Assembly: GCF_051216895.1 (NCBI RefSeq)
Contig: NZ_JBPKAO010000007.1
Coordinates: forward strand, 138,950 to 202,949
DNA: 64,000 bases
From: Aquipuribacter sp051216895
GTDB taxonomy: Bacteria > Actinomycetota > Actinomycetes > Actinomycetales > JBBAYJ01
Direction: 5' to 3'
Shown here: in pieces, positions 44,865 to 53,053 of the stretch
How the letters are laid out: every line of letters begins with the position of its first letter
Numbering within the stretch: the first letter of the stretch is position 1
Notes under the pieces: generated by a model
What the model was told of the DNA's origin: nothing
Databases searched by the model: none
Seen by the model: only the letters and a program-made list of their open reading frames with translations
Position numbers and translations under genes: made by a program

Positions 44865-46154
44865 CTAGCCCTGGCCGACGAGTCCGTCGACGTCCTCGGC
44901 CGCCCCCGTGAGGGCCTCCTGCACGTCGACCTCGCCGAAGATGACGGACTCGGAGTACGCGTCACGGAAGGTCTGCCACACCTCGATGGAGCCCGGGACG
45001 TTGGGCACCTCGACCGTGCGCTCGGCCTGCGCGGCGAACGTCCGGTAGTCCGGGTTGGCCTCGAAGTACGCCGCGAACGTGGCCGGCAGGTCCTGGCGCA
45101 TCGGCATCTGACCGGTCATCTCCAGCAGCGCCGCGTCCTGCTCCTCCGAGGTCGAGAACTCGAGCACGTCCCACGCGGTGCCCTGGTTCTCGCAGGCGGT
45201 GTACATGGCGACGTTCTTGGCGTCGCTGAAGGTGACGACCTCCTCCGCGGCGACGCCGCTGGAGGTCGGGACGGGGGCGACGCCCCAGTCGATGTCCTCG
45301 CCGTAGACCGCGACGGCCCACGGGCCCACGATCGACATCGCGGACTGCGCGTCGCCGAACGCGTCGCCGTTGTAGGCCTCGCGACCGGCCAGGCCCTCGT
45401 CGTAGACCGTCCGCCAGAACTCCGCGACCGCGACGCCCTCCTCGCCCGCGAACTGCGCCTCGCCGTCCTCCACCAGCAGCGTGCCGCCGGTCTCGGCCGC
45501 GAACAGCGGGTAGAAGTCGAACCACGGCTGGAAGAACTCCGAGCTGGGCGAGGGCCAGATGGCGTGGGTGGCGACCCCGCTCTCGACCAGGGTCCGCGAC
45601 GTGGAGAGGAACTCCTCGTAGGTGGCCAGCGGCGGGTTCTCGGCGTCGAGGCCCGCCTCGGTGAACATGGCCTTGTTGTAGAAGATCATGACGGGGTTGG
45701 CCTTCCACGGCAGCTGGTAGAACGCCCCGTCAGGCGAGAGGTACTGCTCGGCCTTGTCCCCCGTCCGCTCCTCGATGTAGGCCCGTGCGCCCTCGACCTC
45801 GTCCAGGTTGACCAGGCCACCGGCCTGCTGGAACTGCGGGACCGCCGCAGGGGAGGTGTTGTAGATCAGGCAGGGTGCGTTGCCGGCGGTGATGGCCGCG
45901 GCGATGGCCTCCTCCGAGCTCTGCCCGGCGGGGATCTCCTGGGCGCTGACCTGCGCGTCGGGGTTCTCGCTGTTCCAGGCCTCGACCATCGCCTCGCCCC
46001 AGGCCACCTCCTCCTGGTTGTTGGAGTACCAGATGTCGATCGGGCCGGTGGCCCCGGCCGCGGAGGCGTCGCCGGACGGCTCGCCACCACCTCCGCAGGC
46101 GACGCCGGCCACCAGGGCCAGCCCGGTCAGGGCTGCGGGCAGGACTCTTCTCAC
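44865..46154 (-). CDS. Sugar ABC transporter substrate-binding lipoprotein
   Basis: A 429-residue extracellular receptor with a lipobox VAC (Cys near 20) after a short hydrophobic signal, then a Gly-rich linker. SBP_bac_1 features include IDIWYSNNQEEVAWGEAMVEAWN and PVMIFYNKAMFTEAGLD, the latter near-universal in CUT1 receptors. GTG 46154 is preferred because GAGGAG lies five bases upstream. It sits 2 bp after the lacI-family stop, so regulator and transporter are cotranscribed. The sugar is unknown, but GH130 points to mannose-containing oligosaccharides. Confidence 0.92.
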   Translation of the reverse strand: MRRVLPAALTGLALVAGVACGGGGEPSGDASAAGATGPIDIWYSNNQEEVAWGEAMVEAWNSENPDAQVSAQEIPAGQSSEEAIAAAITAGNAPCLIYNTSPAAVPQFQQAGGLVNLDEVEGARAYIEERTGDKAEQYLSPDGAFYQLPWKANPVMIFYNKAMFTEAGLDAENPPLATYEEFLSTSRTLVESGVATHAIWPSPSSEFFQPWFDFYPLFAAETGGTLLVEDGEAQFAGEEGVAVAEFWRTVYDEGLAGREAYNGDAFGDAQSAMSIVGPWAVAVYGEDIDWGVAPVPTSSGVAAEEVVTFSDAKNVAMYTACENQGTAWDVLEFSTSEEQDAALLEMTGQMPMRQDLPATFAAYFEANPDYRTFAAQAERTVEVPNVPGSIEVWQTFRDAYSESVIFGEVDVQEALTGAAEDVDGLVGQG

Positions 46155-46156
46155 GG

Positions 46157-47257
46157 TCACTCCTCGGGGGTGCGGCGGGACGGACGGGACGGTGACGACG
46201 GCCCGAGGTCCGGGGGCCGGTGCGCGGTTCGGGGGCGCGGGCCCGGGGGGCCGCTGGAGCGACGGACGACCAGGCGCGCGGGCGGGAGGTCGACGTCCTC
46301 GCTGGTCCGCCCCTCGACCAGGTCCAGCAGGACGGTGGCGCTGCGCTCGCCCCACCCGACGGTGTCGGCGCGGACCGTGGTCAGCGGCGGGTGCATGTGC
46401 GCGGCGGGCGCGATGTCGTCGAACCCGGTGACGGACAGGTCACCCGGCACGCTCAGGCCGAGCTCACGGGCGGCGGTCGCGCCCGCCATGGCCATCAGGT
46501 CGTTGGCGTAGACCACCGCGGTCGGCGGGTCGGCGGCGCGCAGCAGCTCGCGGGTGGCCGCCGCGCCGCTCGCCGGGGTGAAGTCGCCCTCGACCTCCGG
46601 CCCGGGCGGCAGGCCCAGCTCCGTCATCGCCGCCGCCCACGCGTTGCGCCGGGAGTCGCCGTGCAGGTAGGAGCGGGGACCGGACACGTGGCCGATCCGG
46701 GTGTGGCCGAGCGCGGCGAGGTGCCGCACCGACGCCGTGATGCCGGCGCGGTCGTCCAGGCGCACGGCCGGGAACGGGGACTCCCCCGACGTGGCGTTGA
46801 GGGTGACCGCGGGCAGCCCCAGCCGGTGCAGCCGGGCGGGGCGGGGGTCGTCGTGGCGCAGGTCGGACAGGAACACCCCGTCCACCCGGCCGTCCCGGGC
46901 CAGGCGTTCGTAGCCCTGCGCCTCGGCGGCCTCGTCGCGGACCACCTGCAGCACCAGCACGTGGCCCTGCTCGCTGAGGACGGTCTCGACCCCGGCGATG
47001 AAGCTGAGGAAGAACGGGTCGGCCCCCAGCAGCTCCGGCGGGCGGGCCACCACCAGGCCCAGGGCGAAGGCCCGCGACGCGGACAGCGCCCGGGCCCGGT
47101 GGCTGGGCCGCCAGCCGAGGTCGTCCGCTGCGGCCAGGATGCGCTCCCGGGTGTCGGGACTGACGCCGGGACGGTCGTTGAGGGCGAAGGAGACCAGCGT
47201 CTTGCTGACGCCTGCGTGCCGGGCGACGTCGACGATGGTGACCGGTCGCTCCGCCAC
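46157..47257 (-). CDS. LacI-family transcriptional regulator
   Basis: A 366-residue repressor, first gene of the sugar operon. The helix-turn-helix and hinge TIVDVARHAGVSKTLVSFALNDRPGVSPDTRERI span residues of about 7-40, with the periplasmic-binding-protein-like effector domain after it (VVYANDLMAMAGATAARELGL, VTGFDDIAPA). GTG 47257 has GGGAGG five bases upstream, the same layout as the next gene. A promoter with an embedded AACCGGTT operator lies just upstream, so it probably represses its own operon until the sugar binds. Confidence 0.92.
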   Translation of the reverse strand: MAERPVTIVDVARHAGVSKTLVSFALNDRPGVSPDTRERILAAADDLGWRPSHRARALSASRAFALGLVVARPPELLGADPFFLSFIAGVETVLSEQGHVLVLQVVRDEAAEAQGYERLARDGRVDGVFLSDLRHDDPRPARLHRLGLPAVTLNATSGESPFPAVRLDDRAGITASVRHLAALGHTRIGHVSGPRSYLHGDSRRNAWAAAMTELGLPPGPEVEGDFTPASGAAATRELLRAADPPTAVVYANDLMAMAGATAARELGLSVPGDLSVTGFDDIAPAAHMHPPLTTVRADTVGWGERSATVLLDLVEGRTSEDVDLPPARLVVRRSSGPPGPRPRTAHRPPDLGPSSPSRPSRRTPEE

Positions 47258-47300
47258 GGTCACCTCCCAGCGCCGGGTGCCCGCCGTCGGGCACCTCGTC

Positions 47301-47329
47301 ACTTAAACCGGTTCAGTCCCGGCTGTCAA
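47301..47329 (-). promoter_or_regulatory. Promoter and LacI-type operator of the sugar operon
   Basis: On the minus strand TTGACA (47324-47329), a 17-nt spacer and TTAAGT (47301-47306) form a consensus-like sigma-70 promoter, unusually complete for this window. The palindrome AACCGGTT (47306-47313), with the LacI-family central CG, overlaps the -10 end of the spacer, so a bound repressor would block polymerase. The start codon lies 43 bases downstream and has a Shine-Dalgarno, so this mRNA has a leader. Confidence 0.7.
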
Positions 47330-47352
47330 GGAAATGGGGCGTACCGGACCGA

Positions 47353-48246
47353 TCAGGCGAACGGGGCGGCCAGGTGGCCGATCCGGGCCTGCTCGAGCAC
47401 GTGGTCGCGGAACAGCAGCGCGGACGGCAGCATCCGGCGCGACTCGGACCAGACCAGGCCCAGCTCGCGCGTCGCCCCCCGGTCCGTCAGCCCGACCACG
47501 TCGCACCGGTCCCCCACCGCGGACGCCGGCACCAGCGCGACCCCGAGCCCGGCGGCGACGAAGCCCTGCACGGTCGCCAGGTCGTCGGCCTCGAACGCGA
47601 TGTCGGGCTCGACCCCCGCTGCGGCCAGCAGCTCGTCGTGGGAGCGACGAAAGGGCGACGGGCCCCGCATCACGACGAACGGCTCCTCCGCCGCGGCCGC
47701 GAGGCCCGTCGCCCCTCGACCGGCCAGCCGGTGACCCACGGGCACCACCAGCACGAGCGGCTCGGTGAGCATGCGCGCCCAACCCAGCCCGGGGGTGCCG
47801 GGCCGTCGGCTGGCCAGCTGCAGGTCGACGGGGCCGGAGTCCGGTGGTGCGTCCGTCGAGGCCGCGCTGCGCAGCAGCCGGACCCGGACGCCCGGGTGGT
47901 CGGCGTGGAAGCCGCGCACCAGCTGCGGCAGCAACCAGGTGCCCATCGACCGCTCGAACGCCACCCCGACGGAACCGGTCTCGGGGTCCAGCAGCTGCTC
48001 GACCGCCGCCAGGCCGTCGTCCAGCTCGTGCAGGGCCACGTCGACGTGCCGCTTGAACGCCGCCCCGGCCTCCGTCATCCGCAGCGTGCGGCCCTGCTTG
48101 CGCAGCAACGGCGTGCCGACCTCCACCTCGAGCCGGGCCAGCGCCCGGGACAACCCGGGTTGGCTGATGTGCTCGACCTGGCTCACCTCGGTGACGGTCA
48201 CGCCGTCGGCGACCTGCTGGAACCAGCGCAGCGTCTCGGTCTCCAT
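47353..48246 (-). CDS. LysR-family transcriptional regulator
   Basis: A 297-residue regulator. The winged helix is in LRWFQQVADGVTVTEVSQVEHISQPGLSRALARLEVEVGTPLL (about 6-48), and the effector domain follows, with the hinge around FKRHVDVALHELDDGL. ATG 48246 follows TAGCGT (48253-48258) by 6 nt. LysR genes usually control the divergent neighbour; here that is a 69-residue protein 75 bp away, and possibly the acyl-CoA synthetase beyond. Confidence 0.9.
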   Translation of the reverse strand: METETLRWFQQVADGVTVTEVSQVEHISQPGLSRALARLEVEVGTPLLRKQGRTLRMTEAGAAFKRHVDVALHELDDGLAAVEQLLDPETGSVGVAFERSMGTWLLPQLVRGFHADHPGVRVRLLRSAASTDAPPDSGPVDLQLASRRPGTPGLGWARMLTEPLVLVVPVGHRLAGRGATGLAAAAEEPFVVMRGPSPFRRSHDELLAAAGVEPDIAFEADDLATVQGFVAAGLGVALVPASAVGDRCDVVGLTDRGATRELGLVWSESRRMLPSALLFRDHVLEQARIGHLAAPFA

Positions 48247-48321
48247 CCCATGACGCTAGCGCATGCTTCGTCGCCATCATGGTCATTGGACGCATCGACG
48301 CAGGTCACGGACACTTGCACC

Positions 48322-48531
48322 ATGACGAACCTGACGACCATGTGGACCGCCACCCGCGACGACCTCCGTGCGCGCCGTGTGCACCGGGCCGAGACCCGTC
48401 AGCTGCAGCGCGAGCTGGCGTCCTACAGCTCCCCGTCCGACCGCGCCGAGCTCGACGCGATCCTGTCCCGCCACCCGGCGGACGCCGTGGCCCCTCTCGA
48501 GGACCTGATCAACCGCAACCGCGCCGCCTGA
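48322..48531 (+). CDS. Small conserved-looking helical protein (69 residues)
   Basis: ATG 48322 is 6 bases after GACACT and has no Shine-Dalgarno, so it may be leaderless. The protein is all helix: WTATRDDLRARRVHRAETRQLQRELASY, then SPSDRAELDAILSRH and EPLEDLINRN-like ending. Arg-rich and acidic faces alternate. Small proteins of this kind are common in actinobacteria with no known role. It is divergent from the LysR gene. Confidence 0.6.
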   Translation: MTNLTTMWTATRDDLRARRVHRAETRQLQRELASYSSPSDRAELDAILSRHPADAVAPLEDLINRNRAA

Positions 48532-48565
48532 CCCACCCGCCCCGCCGCACCACCCGTCCCGGCCC

Positions 48566-50131
48566 TCAGGCCGGGCCCGCGAGCTCTTGCCGCAGCACCC
48601 GTCGCAGGATCTTCCCCGACGCGGACTTCGGGATCGCGTCCACCACCAGCAGCCGGTCGAGGTGCTTGTACGTCGCCGTCCGCTCCGCGACGAACGCCAT
48701 CACGTCCTCCGCGCCGGCCTGTGCTCCCGCCTTCAGCACGACGTGCCCCACGGGCAGCTCCCCGGCCCGGGCGTCCACCACCCCCACCACCGCGGCGTCC
48801 GCCACGTCGGGGTGGGTCAGCAGCAGCGCCTCGAGCTCCGCCGGCGCCACCTGGAACCCCTTGACCTTGATGAGCTCCTTGAGCCGGTCGACCACGAACA
48901 GGTAGCCGTCGGCGTCCACGTGCCCGATGTCCCCGGTGCGGAGCCAGCCGTCGGCGTCCAGCGTGGCCGCGGTCGCCTCGGCGTTGCCCAGGTACCCGGC
49001 CATCACCTGCGGCCCGCGCACCCACAGCTCGCCGTCGGCGTCCACGCCCAGGTCCTCCCCCGTGGTCGGGTCCACCACCCGGTGCTCGGTGCTGGCCACG
49101 GCCACGCCCACGGAGCCGGCCCGGTACTGCCCCGGGCGGGTGAAGTGCGACACCGGTGACATCTCCGTCATGCCGTAGCCCTGGACGATCTCCACCCCCA
49201 GCCGGGCCGAGGCCTCGGCCGCGAGCTCGGCCGACAGCGGCGCCGCGCCGGAGACCACCTGCACCAGGGCGGACAGGTCCACCCCGTCCACCGCGGGGTG
49301 CTTGGCCAGCGCGACGACGATGGGTGGGGCGACGAACGAGCGCGTCACCCGGTGGTCGGCGTGCAGCTGCAGGAACTGCTGCAGGTCGAAGCGCGGCATC
49401 GTGACGATGGTCGCCCCGGCCACCAGGCCGACGTTCATGACGACGTTCATGCCGTAGATGTGGAAGAACGGCAGCACCCCCATGAACACCTCGCCCTCGC
49501 CGGTGCCCAGGACGTCAGCGGTCTGCGCCACGTTGGCGACCAGGTTGCGATGGGTGAGCATGACGCCCTTGGGCAGGCCCTGGGTGCCGGAGGAGTACGG
49601 CAGCGCGACGACCGCGTCGGTCCCGACGGGTACCTGCTGCGCCAGGGGCGGACCCATCAGGGAGGCCAGCGGGACCGCCGTGCTCCCCTCGGGCACCTCG
49701 CCGATGACGACGACCTGCTCGACCGCCGTGCCCTGCGCGGCCGCCGTGGCCGTGTCCAGGAAGGCCGGGACGGTGACCAGGAGCCGGGCCCCGGAGTCCC
49801 GCAGCTGCTGGCCGACCTCGTGCGCGGTGTAGGTCGGGTTGATGGTCGAGACGGTCCCGCCGGCGAACGCCACGCCGTGGAACGCCACCGCGTACTCGGG
49901 CACGTTGGGCGCCATCAGCGCGACCGCGTCCCCCGGGGCGTACCCTCGGGCCACCAGCCCTCCGGCCAGCGACCGGATGCCGGCGTCGAGCGCGCCGTAG
50001 GTGAGGACCCGTCCGGTCGGCCCGTCGACCAGGGCGGGCCGGTCGGCCATCTCGGAGGCGCGGCGCAGCACGTACGGCGTCAGCAGCTGGTCCGGGATCT
50101 CGATGTCGGGGACGGGCGTGGGAAGGCTCAC
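48566..50131 (-). CDS. Acyl-CoA/aryl-CoA synthetase (4-coumarate-CoA ligase-like)
   Basis: A 521-residue ANL-family adenylating enzyme. The AMP-binding P-loop is YSSGTQGLPKGVMLTH, with Gln in place of the usual second Thr. GYGMTEMSPVSH is motif A5, WLRTGDIGHVDADGYLFVVDR motif A7, and KVKGFQVAPAELEALL the hinge region. The catalytic Lys is in IPKSASGKILRR. The spacing and ESSGTxG/QGYGMTE features are those of the 4CL-like subgroup acting on aromatic or medium-chain acids. GTG 50131 has a GGAG ribosome site seven bases upstream. The substrate is unknown; the LysR regulator next door may sense it. Confidence 0.88.
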   Translation of the reverse strand: MSLPTPVPDIEIPDQLLTPYVLRRASEMADRPALVDGPTGRVLTYGALDAGIRSLAGGLVARGYAPGDAVALMAPNVPEYAVAFHGVAFAGGTVSTINPTYTAHEVGQQLRDSGARLLVTVPAFLDTATAAAQGTAVEQVVVIGEVPEGSTAVPLASLMGPPLAQQVPVGTDAVVALPYSSGTQGLPKGVMLTHRNLVANVAQTADVLGTGEGEVFMGVLPFFHIYGMNVVMNVGLVAGATIVTMPRFDLQQFLQLHADHRVTRSFVAPPIVVALAKHPAVDGVDLSALVQVVSGAAPLSAELAAEASARLGVEIVQGYGMTEMSPVSHFTRPGQYRAGSVGVAVASTEHRVVDPTTGEDLGVDADGELWVRGPQVMAGYLGNAEATAATLDADGWLRTGDIGHVDADGYLFVVDRLKELIKVKGFQVAPAELEALLLTHPDVADAAVVGVVDARAGELPVGHVVLKAGAQAGAEDVMAFVAERTATYKHLDRLLVVDAIPKSASGKILRRVLRQELAGPA

Positions 50132-50292
50132 TGGCGGGCTCCTCGTCGAGCGACCGTGGCCACCGGCGTCCCCGGCAGCCCGCCCATGAAACCCCACCCG
50201 GGCGGGCTCGGCCCGTCGGACGGGCCCGGGCACGAGGGTGAGGAGGGTGCCCGCGGTCGGCGGACCGCGCGACCGGGTGCCACCATGGCGCG

Positions 50293-50928
50293 GTGCCCGC
50301 CACCGACCCCGCTGCCGACGAGAGGGCCGTGCCCACCGACGCCTGGGACGCCGCAGCCGCCGCCTACCGCTGGCAGGAGCCGCTTGAGCGTCAGAGCCTG
50401 CAGGCGATGCTGACGGTCCTGGCCCCCCGGGCGGACGAGGTCGTCGTGGACCTCGGCTCCGGCGCGGGCCACGTCCCGCGACTCCTGGGCCGGGGGCCGG
50501 GCAGCCCCACCGTGGCGCTGGAACGCAGCCCGCGGATGCTCGTCGCCGGGGACTTCGCGGGGGCGGTGCCGCTGCGCGCGGACGTCACGTCGCTGCCGCT
50601 GCCGGAGCACTCGGTGGACGTGGTGACCGCGGCCTGGGTGCTGCACGTCCTCGACGGGGCGCAGCGCGCGGCCGCGGTGGCCGAGATCGCGCGCGTGCTG
50701 AGACCCGGTGGGCGCCTGGGGGCCGTGGTTCCCGCGCACCCGCGCACCCGCGCGCAGGCCCTGCTGCGCTCGGCGGCCCGGGCGGCGGCCTCCGCCCGCG
50801 GGCTCGGGGCGTTCACCGTGCCCCACGACCTGCCGGCCCTGCTGACCGACCACCGGCTGCAGGTGCGCCACCACCGCCGCACCGGTCGCGGCTACCTCGC
50901 CGACGTGCTCGTGTGCACCCGCGCATGA
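50293..50928 (+). CDS. SAM-dependent class I methyltransferase
   Basis: A 211-residue methyltransferase with a clear motif I VVVDLGSGAGHVPRLLG (about 50-66), acidic strand-2 end LERSPRM, motif II/III PLRADVTSLPLPEHSVDVVTAAWVLHVL and LRPGGRLGAVVP. This is the UbiE/Methyltransf_11 group. The GTG follows CACCAT by six bases. Its TGA overlaps the ATG of the next gene, so the pair is coupled. Substrate unknown. Confidence 0.85.
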   Translation: MPATDPAADERAVPTDAWDAAAAAYRWQEPLERQSLQAMLTVLAPRADEVVVDLGSGAGHVPRLLGRGPGSPTVALERSPRMLVAGDFAGAVPLRADVTSLPLPEHSVDVVTAAWVLHVLDGAQRAAAVAEIARVLRPGGRLGAVVPAHPRTRAQALLRSAARAAASARGLGAFTVPHDLPALLTDHRLQVRHHRRTGRGYLADVLVCTRA

Positions 50929-51311
50929 GGCCGGCCGTCGCACGCGCCAGCGGCCCCGTGCACCCCGACGAGGCCTGGGACCGCTACGCCCGGCCCGAGC
51001 GCTGGTCCCAGTGGTCGCCGCAGGTCCGCGGGGTCGAGATGGACGCCGACGTCATCGTGGCCGGCTCGGCCGGCACCGTGCGCACCCTGGGCGGGGCGCA
51101 GGTGCAGTTCGTGGTCCTGGACGTGGACCCGCGCGCCCGCTCGTGGAGCTGGCGGGTGCGGGTCGGCCCGGTCGGGATGGTGCTGGAGCACCACCTGCAG
51201 GCCCGGCCCGAGGGCGGCACCCGGGCCGAGGTGGTCATCCACGCCGCCTGGCCGGTGGCCCGGCTGTACCGGCTGCCCGCGACGGTCGCGCTCCACCGCC
51301 TGGTGCACTGA
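50925..51311 (+). CDS. SRPBCC (polyketide cyclase/START-like) family protein
   Basis: A 128-residue helix-grip protein. HPDEAWDRYARPERWSQWSPQVRGVEMDADVIVAGSAGTV is typical of the Polyketide_cyc2 group, where the cavity binds a hydrophobic ligand. ATG 50925 overlaps the methyltransferase stop by 4 bp. It could bind or cyclise the substrate that the methyltransferase modifies; that link is inferred from position only. Confidence 0.8.
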   Translation: MRPAVARASGPVHPDEAWDRYARPERWSQWSPQVRGVEMDADVIVAGSAGTVRTLGGAQVQFVVLDVDPRARSWSWRVRVGPVGMVLEHHLQARPEGGTRAEVVIHAAWPVARLYRLPATVALHRLVH

Positions 51312-51323
51312 GCGGCCGCGCTC

Positions 51324-52148
51324 TCACCGCACCCGGGTGGCCCAGAAGGCGACGGCGGCGGCCGAGGCCACGTTGAGCGAGTCGACCCCGCCGGCCATGG
51401 GGATGCGGACCACCCGGTCCACGGCGGCCACGGTGCCCGCCCGCAGCCCGTGCCCCTCGGTGCCCAGCACCCAGGCCAACCGCTCCGGGACGTCCTCGGC
51501 AAACGCGTCGAGGTCCTCGGCCCGGGCGTCCAGGGCCAGCGCGGCGACGGTGAACCCGGCCTCGCGCAGGTCGGCGACCCCACCGGGCCAGGGGTCGATG
51601 CGGGTCCACGGGACCTGGAACACCGTCCCCATCGACACCCGGACGCTGCGGCGGTAGAGCGGGTCGGCGCAGCGCGGTGTGACGAGCACGGCCTCCACGC
51701 CCAGGGCGGCGCAGCTGCGGAACACGGCCCCGACGTTGGTGTGGTCGACCACGTCCTCCAGGACCACGACCCGGCGGGTGCCCGCGACCACGTCGGTCAG
51801 CGGCGGCGGGACCGGGCGGTGCATGGAGGCCAGCGCCCCCCGGTGCAGGTGGAACCCCGTGATCTGCTCCAGCAGGGGCTCCTCGGCGACCAGCACCGGG
51901 GCCCCCTGCTGCTCGGCCGCCGCCAGCAGGTCCGTGATCTCGGGCAGCCAGCGCGGCGCGACGAGGATCGAGCGCAGCCGGTGCCCCGCGGCCAGGGCCC
52001 GGCGGATGACCTGCGTGCTCTCGGCCATGAACAGGCCCTCGGCGGGCTCGCGGACGCTGCGCAGCCGGACGTCGGTCAGCTGGGTGTAGTCGCGCAGCCG
52101 CGGGTCGTCGACGGTGTCCAGCACCTCCAGGGGCGTGTCGTCGGCCAC
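51324..52148 (-). CDS. TrmH/SpoU-family RNA 2'-O-methyltransferase
   Basis: A 274-residue knotted SPOUT methyltransferase. The three SpoU motifs are present: 1, DVVDHTNVGAVFRSCAALG (Asn and Arg of the catalytic site); 2, WVLGTEGHGL; 3, VRIPMAGGVDSLNVASAAAV. The N-terminal segment (about 1-95) is the SpoU substrate-binding-like domain. Target (rRNA or tRNA position) is not clear. The TauE-type gene ends 5 bp upstream, so the two are cotranscribed. Confidence 0.9.
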   Translation of the reverse strand: MADDTPLEVLDTVDDPRLRDYTQLTDVRLRSVREPAEGLFMAESTQVIRRALAAGHRLRSILVAPRWLPEITDLLAAAEQQGAPVLVAEEPLLEQITGFHLHRGALASMHRPVPPPLTDVVAGTRRVVVLEDVVDHTNVGAVFRSCAALGVEAVLVTPRCADPLYRRSVRVSMGTVFQVPWTRIDPWPGGVADLREAGFTVAALALDARAEDLDAFAEDVPERLAWVLGTEGHGLRAGTVAAVDRVVRIPMAGGVDSLNVASAAAVAFWATRVR

Positions 52149-52152
52149 GGCC

Positions 52153-52944
52153 TCAGCCCGTCACGAGGGACACGATGGCCACCAGCCCGACGACGACGAT
52201 GACGCCCCGCAGGAGCGCCGGGGGCAGGCGTCGACCGATGCGGGCGCCGACCAGGCCCCCGACGACCGCCCCCAGCGCGACGGCGGCCACGACCGGCCAG
52301 ACCACCCGCTCGGGCGCGACCAGCACGAACACGATGGCGGCGACGGCGTTGACCGAACCCGACAGCAGGTTCTTCAGACCGTTCAGGCGTTGCAGGTCCT
52401 CGTCCAGCACCGCCCCGAGCGCCCCCATCAGCAGGACCCCCTGCGCGGCGCCGAAGTACCCGCCGTACACACCCGTGGCCGCCGTGATCGGCAGCGCCGC
52501 CGCGTAGCGGTCGTGGTGCCGGCCGCGGGCGTCCAGCGCGGCGCCGTCGGCCGCGGCGGCCTCCCGCCGGCGCCGCAGCGAGGCCTGCAGCCGCGGCTGC
52601 ACGACGACCAGCACGAGGGCGACGGCGATGAGCACGGGCACCACCGTCTGGAACGCGGACTCCGGCAGCACCAGCAGCAGCACCGCTCCCACCAGCCCGC
52701 CGAGCAGGCTCGCCGGCAGCAGCCGCACGATCCGTCCCCGCTGCCCCACCAGCTCGCGCCGGTAGCCCCAGGCACCCGTGAACGACCCGGGCACCAGGCC
52801 CAGGTTGTTGGTGATGTTGGCCGTCAGCGGCGGCAGCCCGATGGCCAGCAGCAGCGGGAACGAGATGAGCGTGCCGCTGCCGACGATGGTGTTGATGGTG
52901 CCGGCGGCGACACCCGCCAGCGCGGCGATCAGCAGGTCAGGCAC
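52153..52944 (-). CDS. TauE/SafE-family membrane transporter
   Basis: A 263-residue permease with about eight helices in two related halves (LLIAALAGVAAGTINTIVGSGTLISFPLL and YGGYFGAAQGVLLMGALG), each with the GxxxG...GxG/P-rich loop of the family. Such proteins move sulfite, sulfoacetate or other organic sulfur anions. GTG 52944 follows TAGCGT by 8 nt. It is cotranscribed with the TrmH gene. Confidence 0.88.
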   Translation of the reverse strand: MPDLLIAALAGVAAGTINTIVGSGTLISFPLLLAIGLPPLTANITNNLGLVPGSFTGAWGYRRELVGQRGRIVRLLPASLLGGLVGAVLLLVLPESAFQTVVPVLIAVALVLVVVQPRLQASLRRRREAAAADGAALDARGRHHDRYAAALPITAATGVYGGYFGAAQGVLLMGALGAVLDEDLQRLNGLKNLLSGSVNAVAAIVFVLVAPERVVWPVVAAVALGAVVGGLVGARIGRRLPPALLRGVIVVVGLVAIVSLVTG

Positions 52945-53000
52945 GTGCGGCGACGCTACTGCACCGGTGGGCGCCGCCCGGCACCGGCGCTCACGGCCCT

Positions 53001-53042
53001 GGCGTCACGGCCCCGGCGTCACGGCCCCGGCGTCACGGCCCC
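53001..53042. repeat. 14-bp tandem repeat GGCGTCACGGCCCC, three exact units
   Basis: Exact units at 53001-53014, 53015-53028 and 53029-53042, with an imperfect one before (52986-53000). It sits between the photolyase stop and the TauE start, both on the minus strand. Confidence 0.8.
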
Positions 53043-53053
53043 GGCCGCGCGGC

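Noticed and set aside
53001..53042. Short regular repeats as a CRISPR array
   Set aside because: Units are 14 bp with no spacers between them and no cas genes; this is a simple tandem repeat. The same applies to the repeats at 24571, 39746 and 58117.
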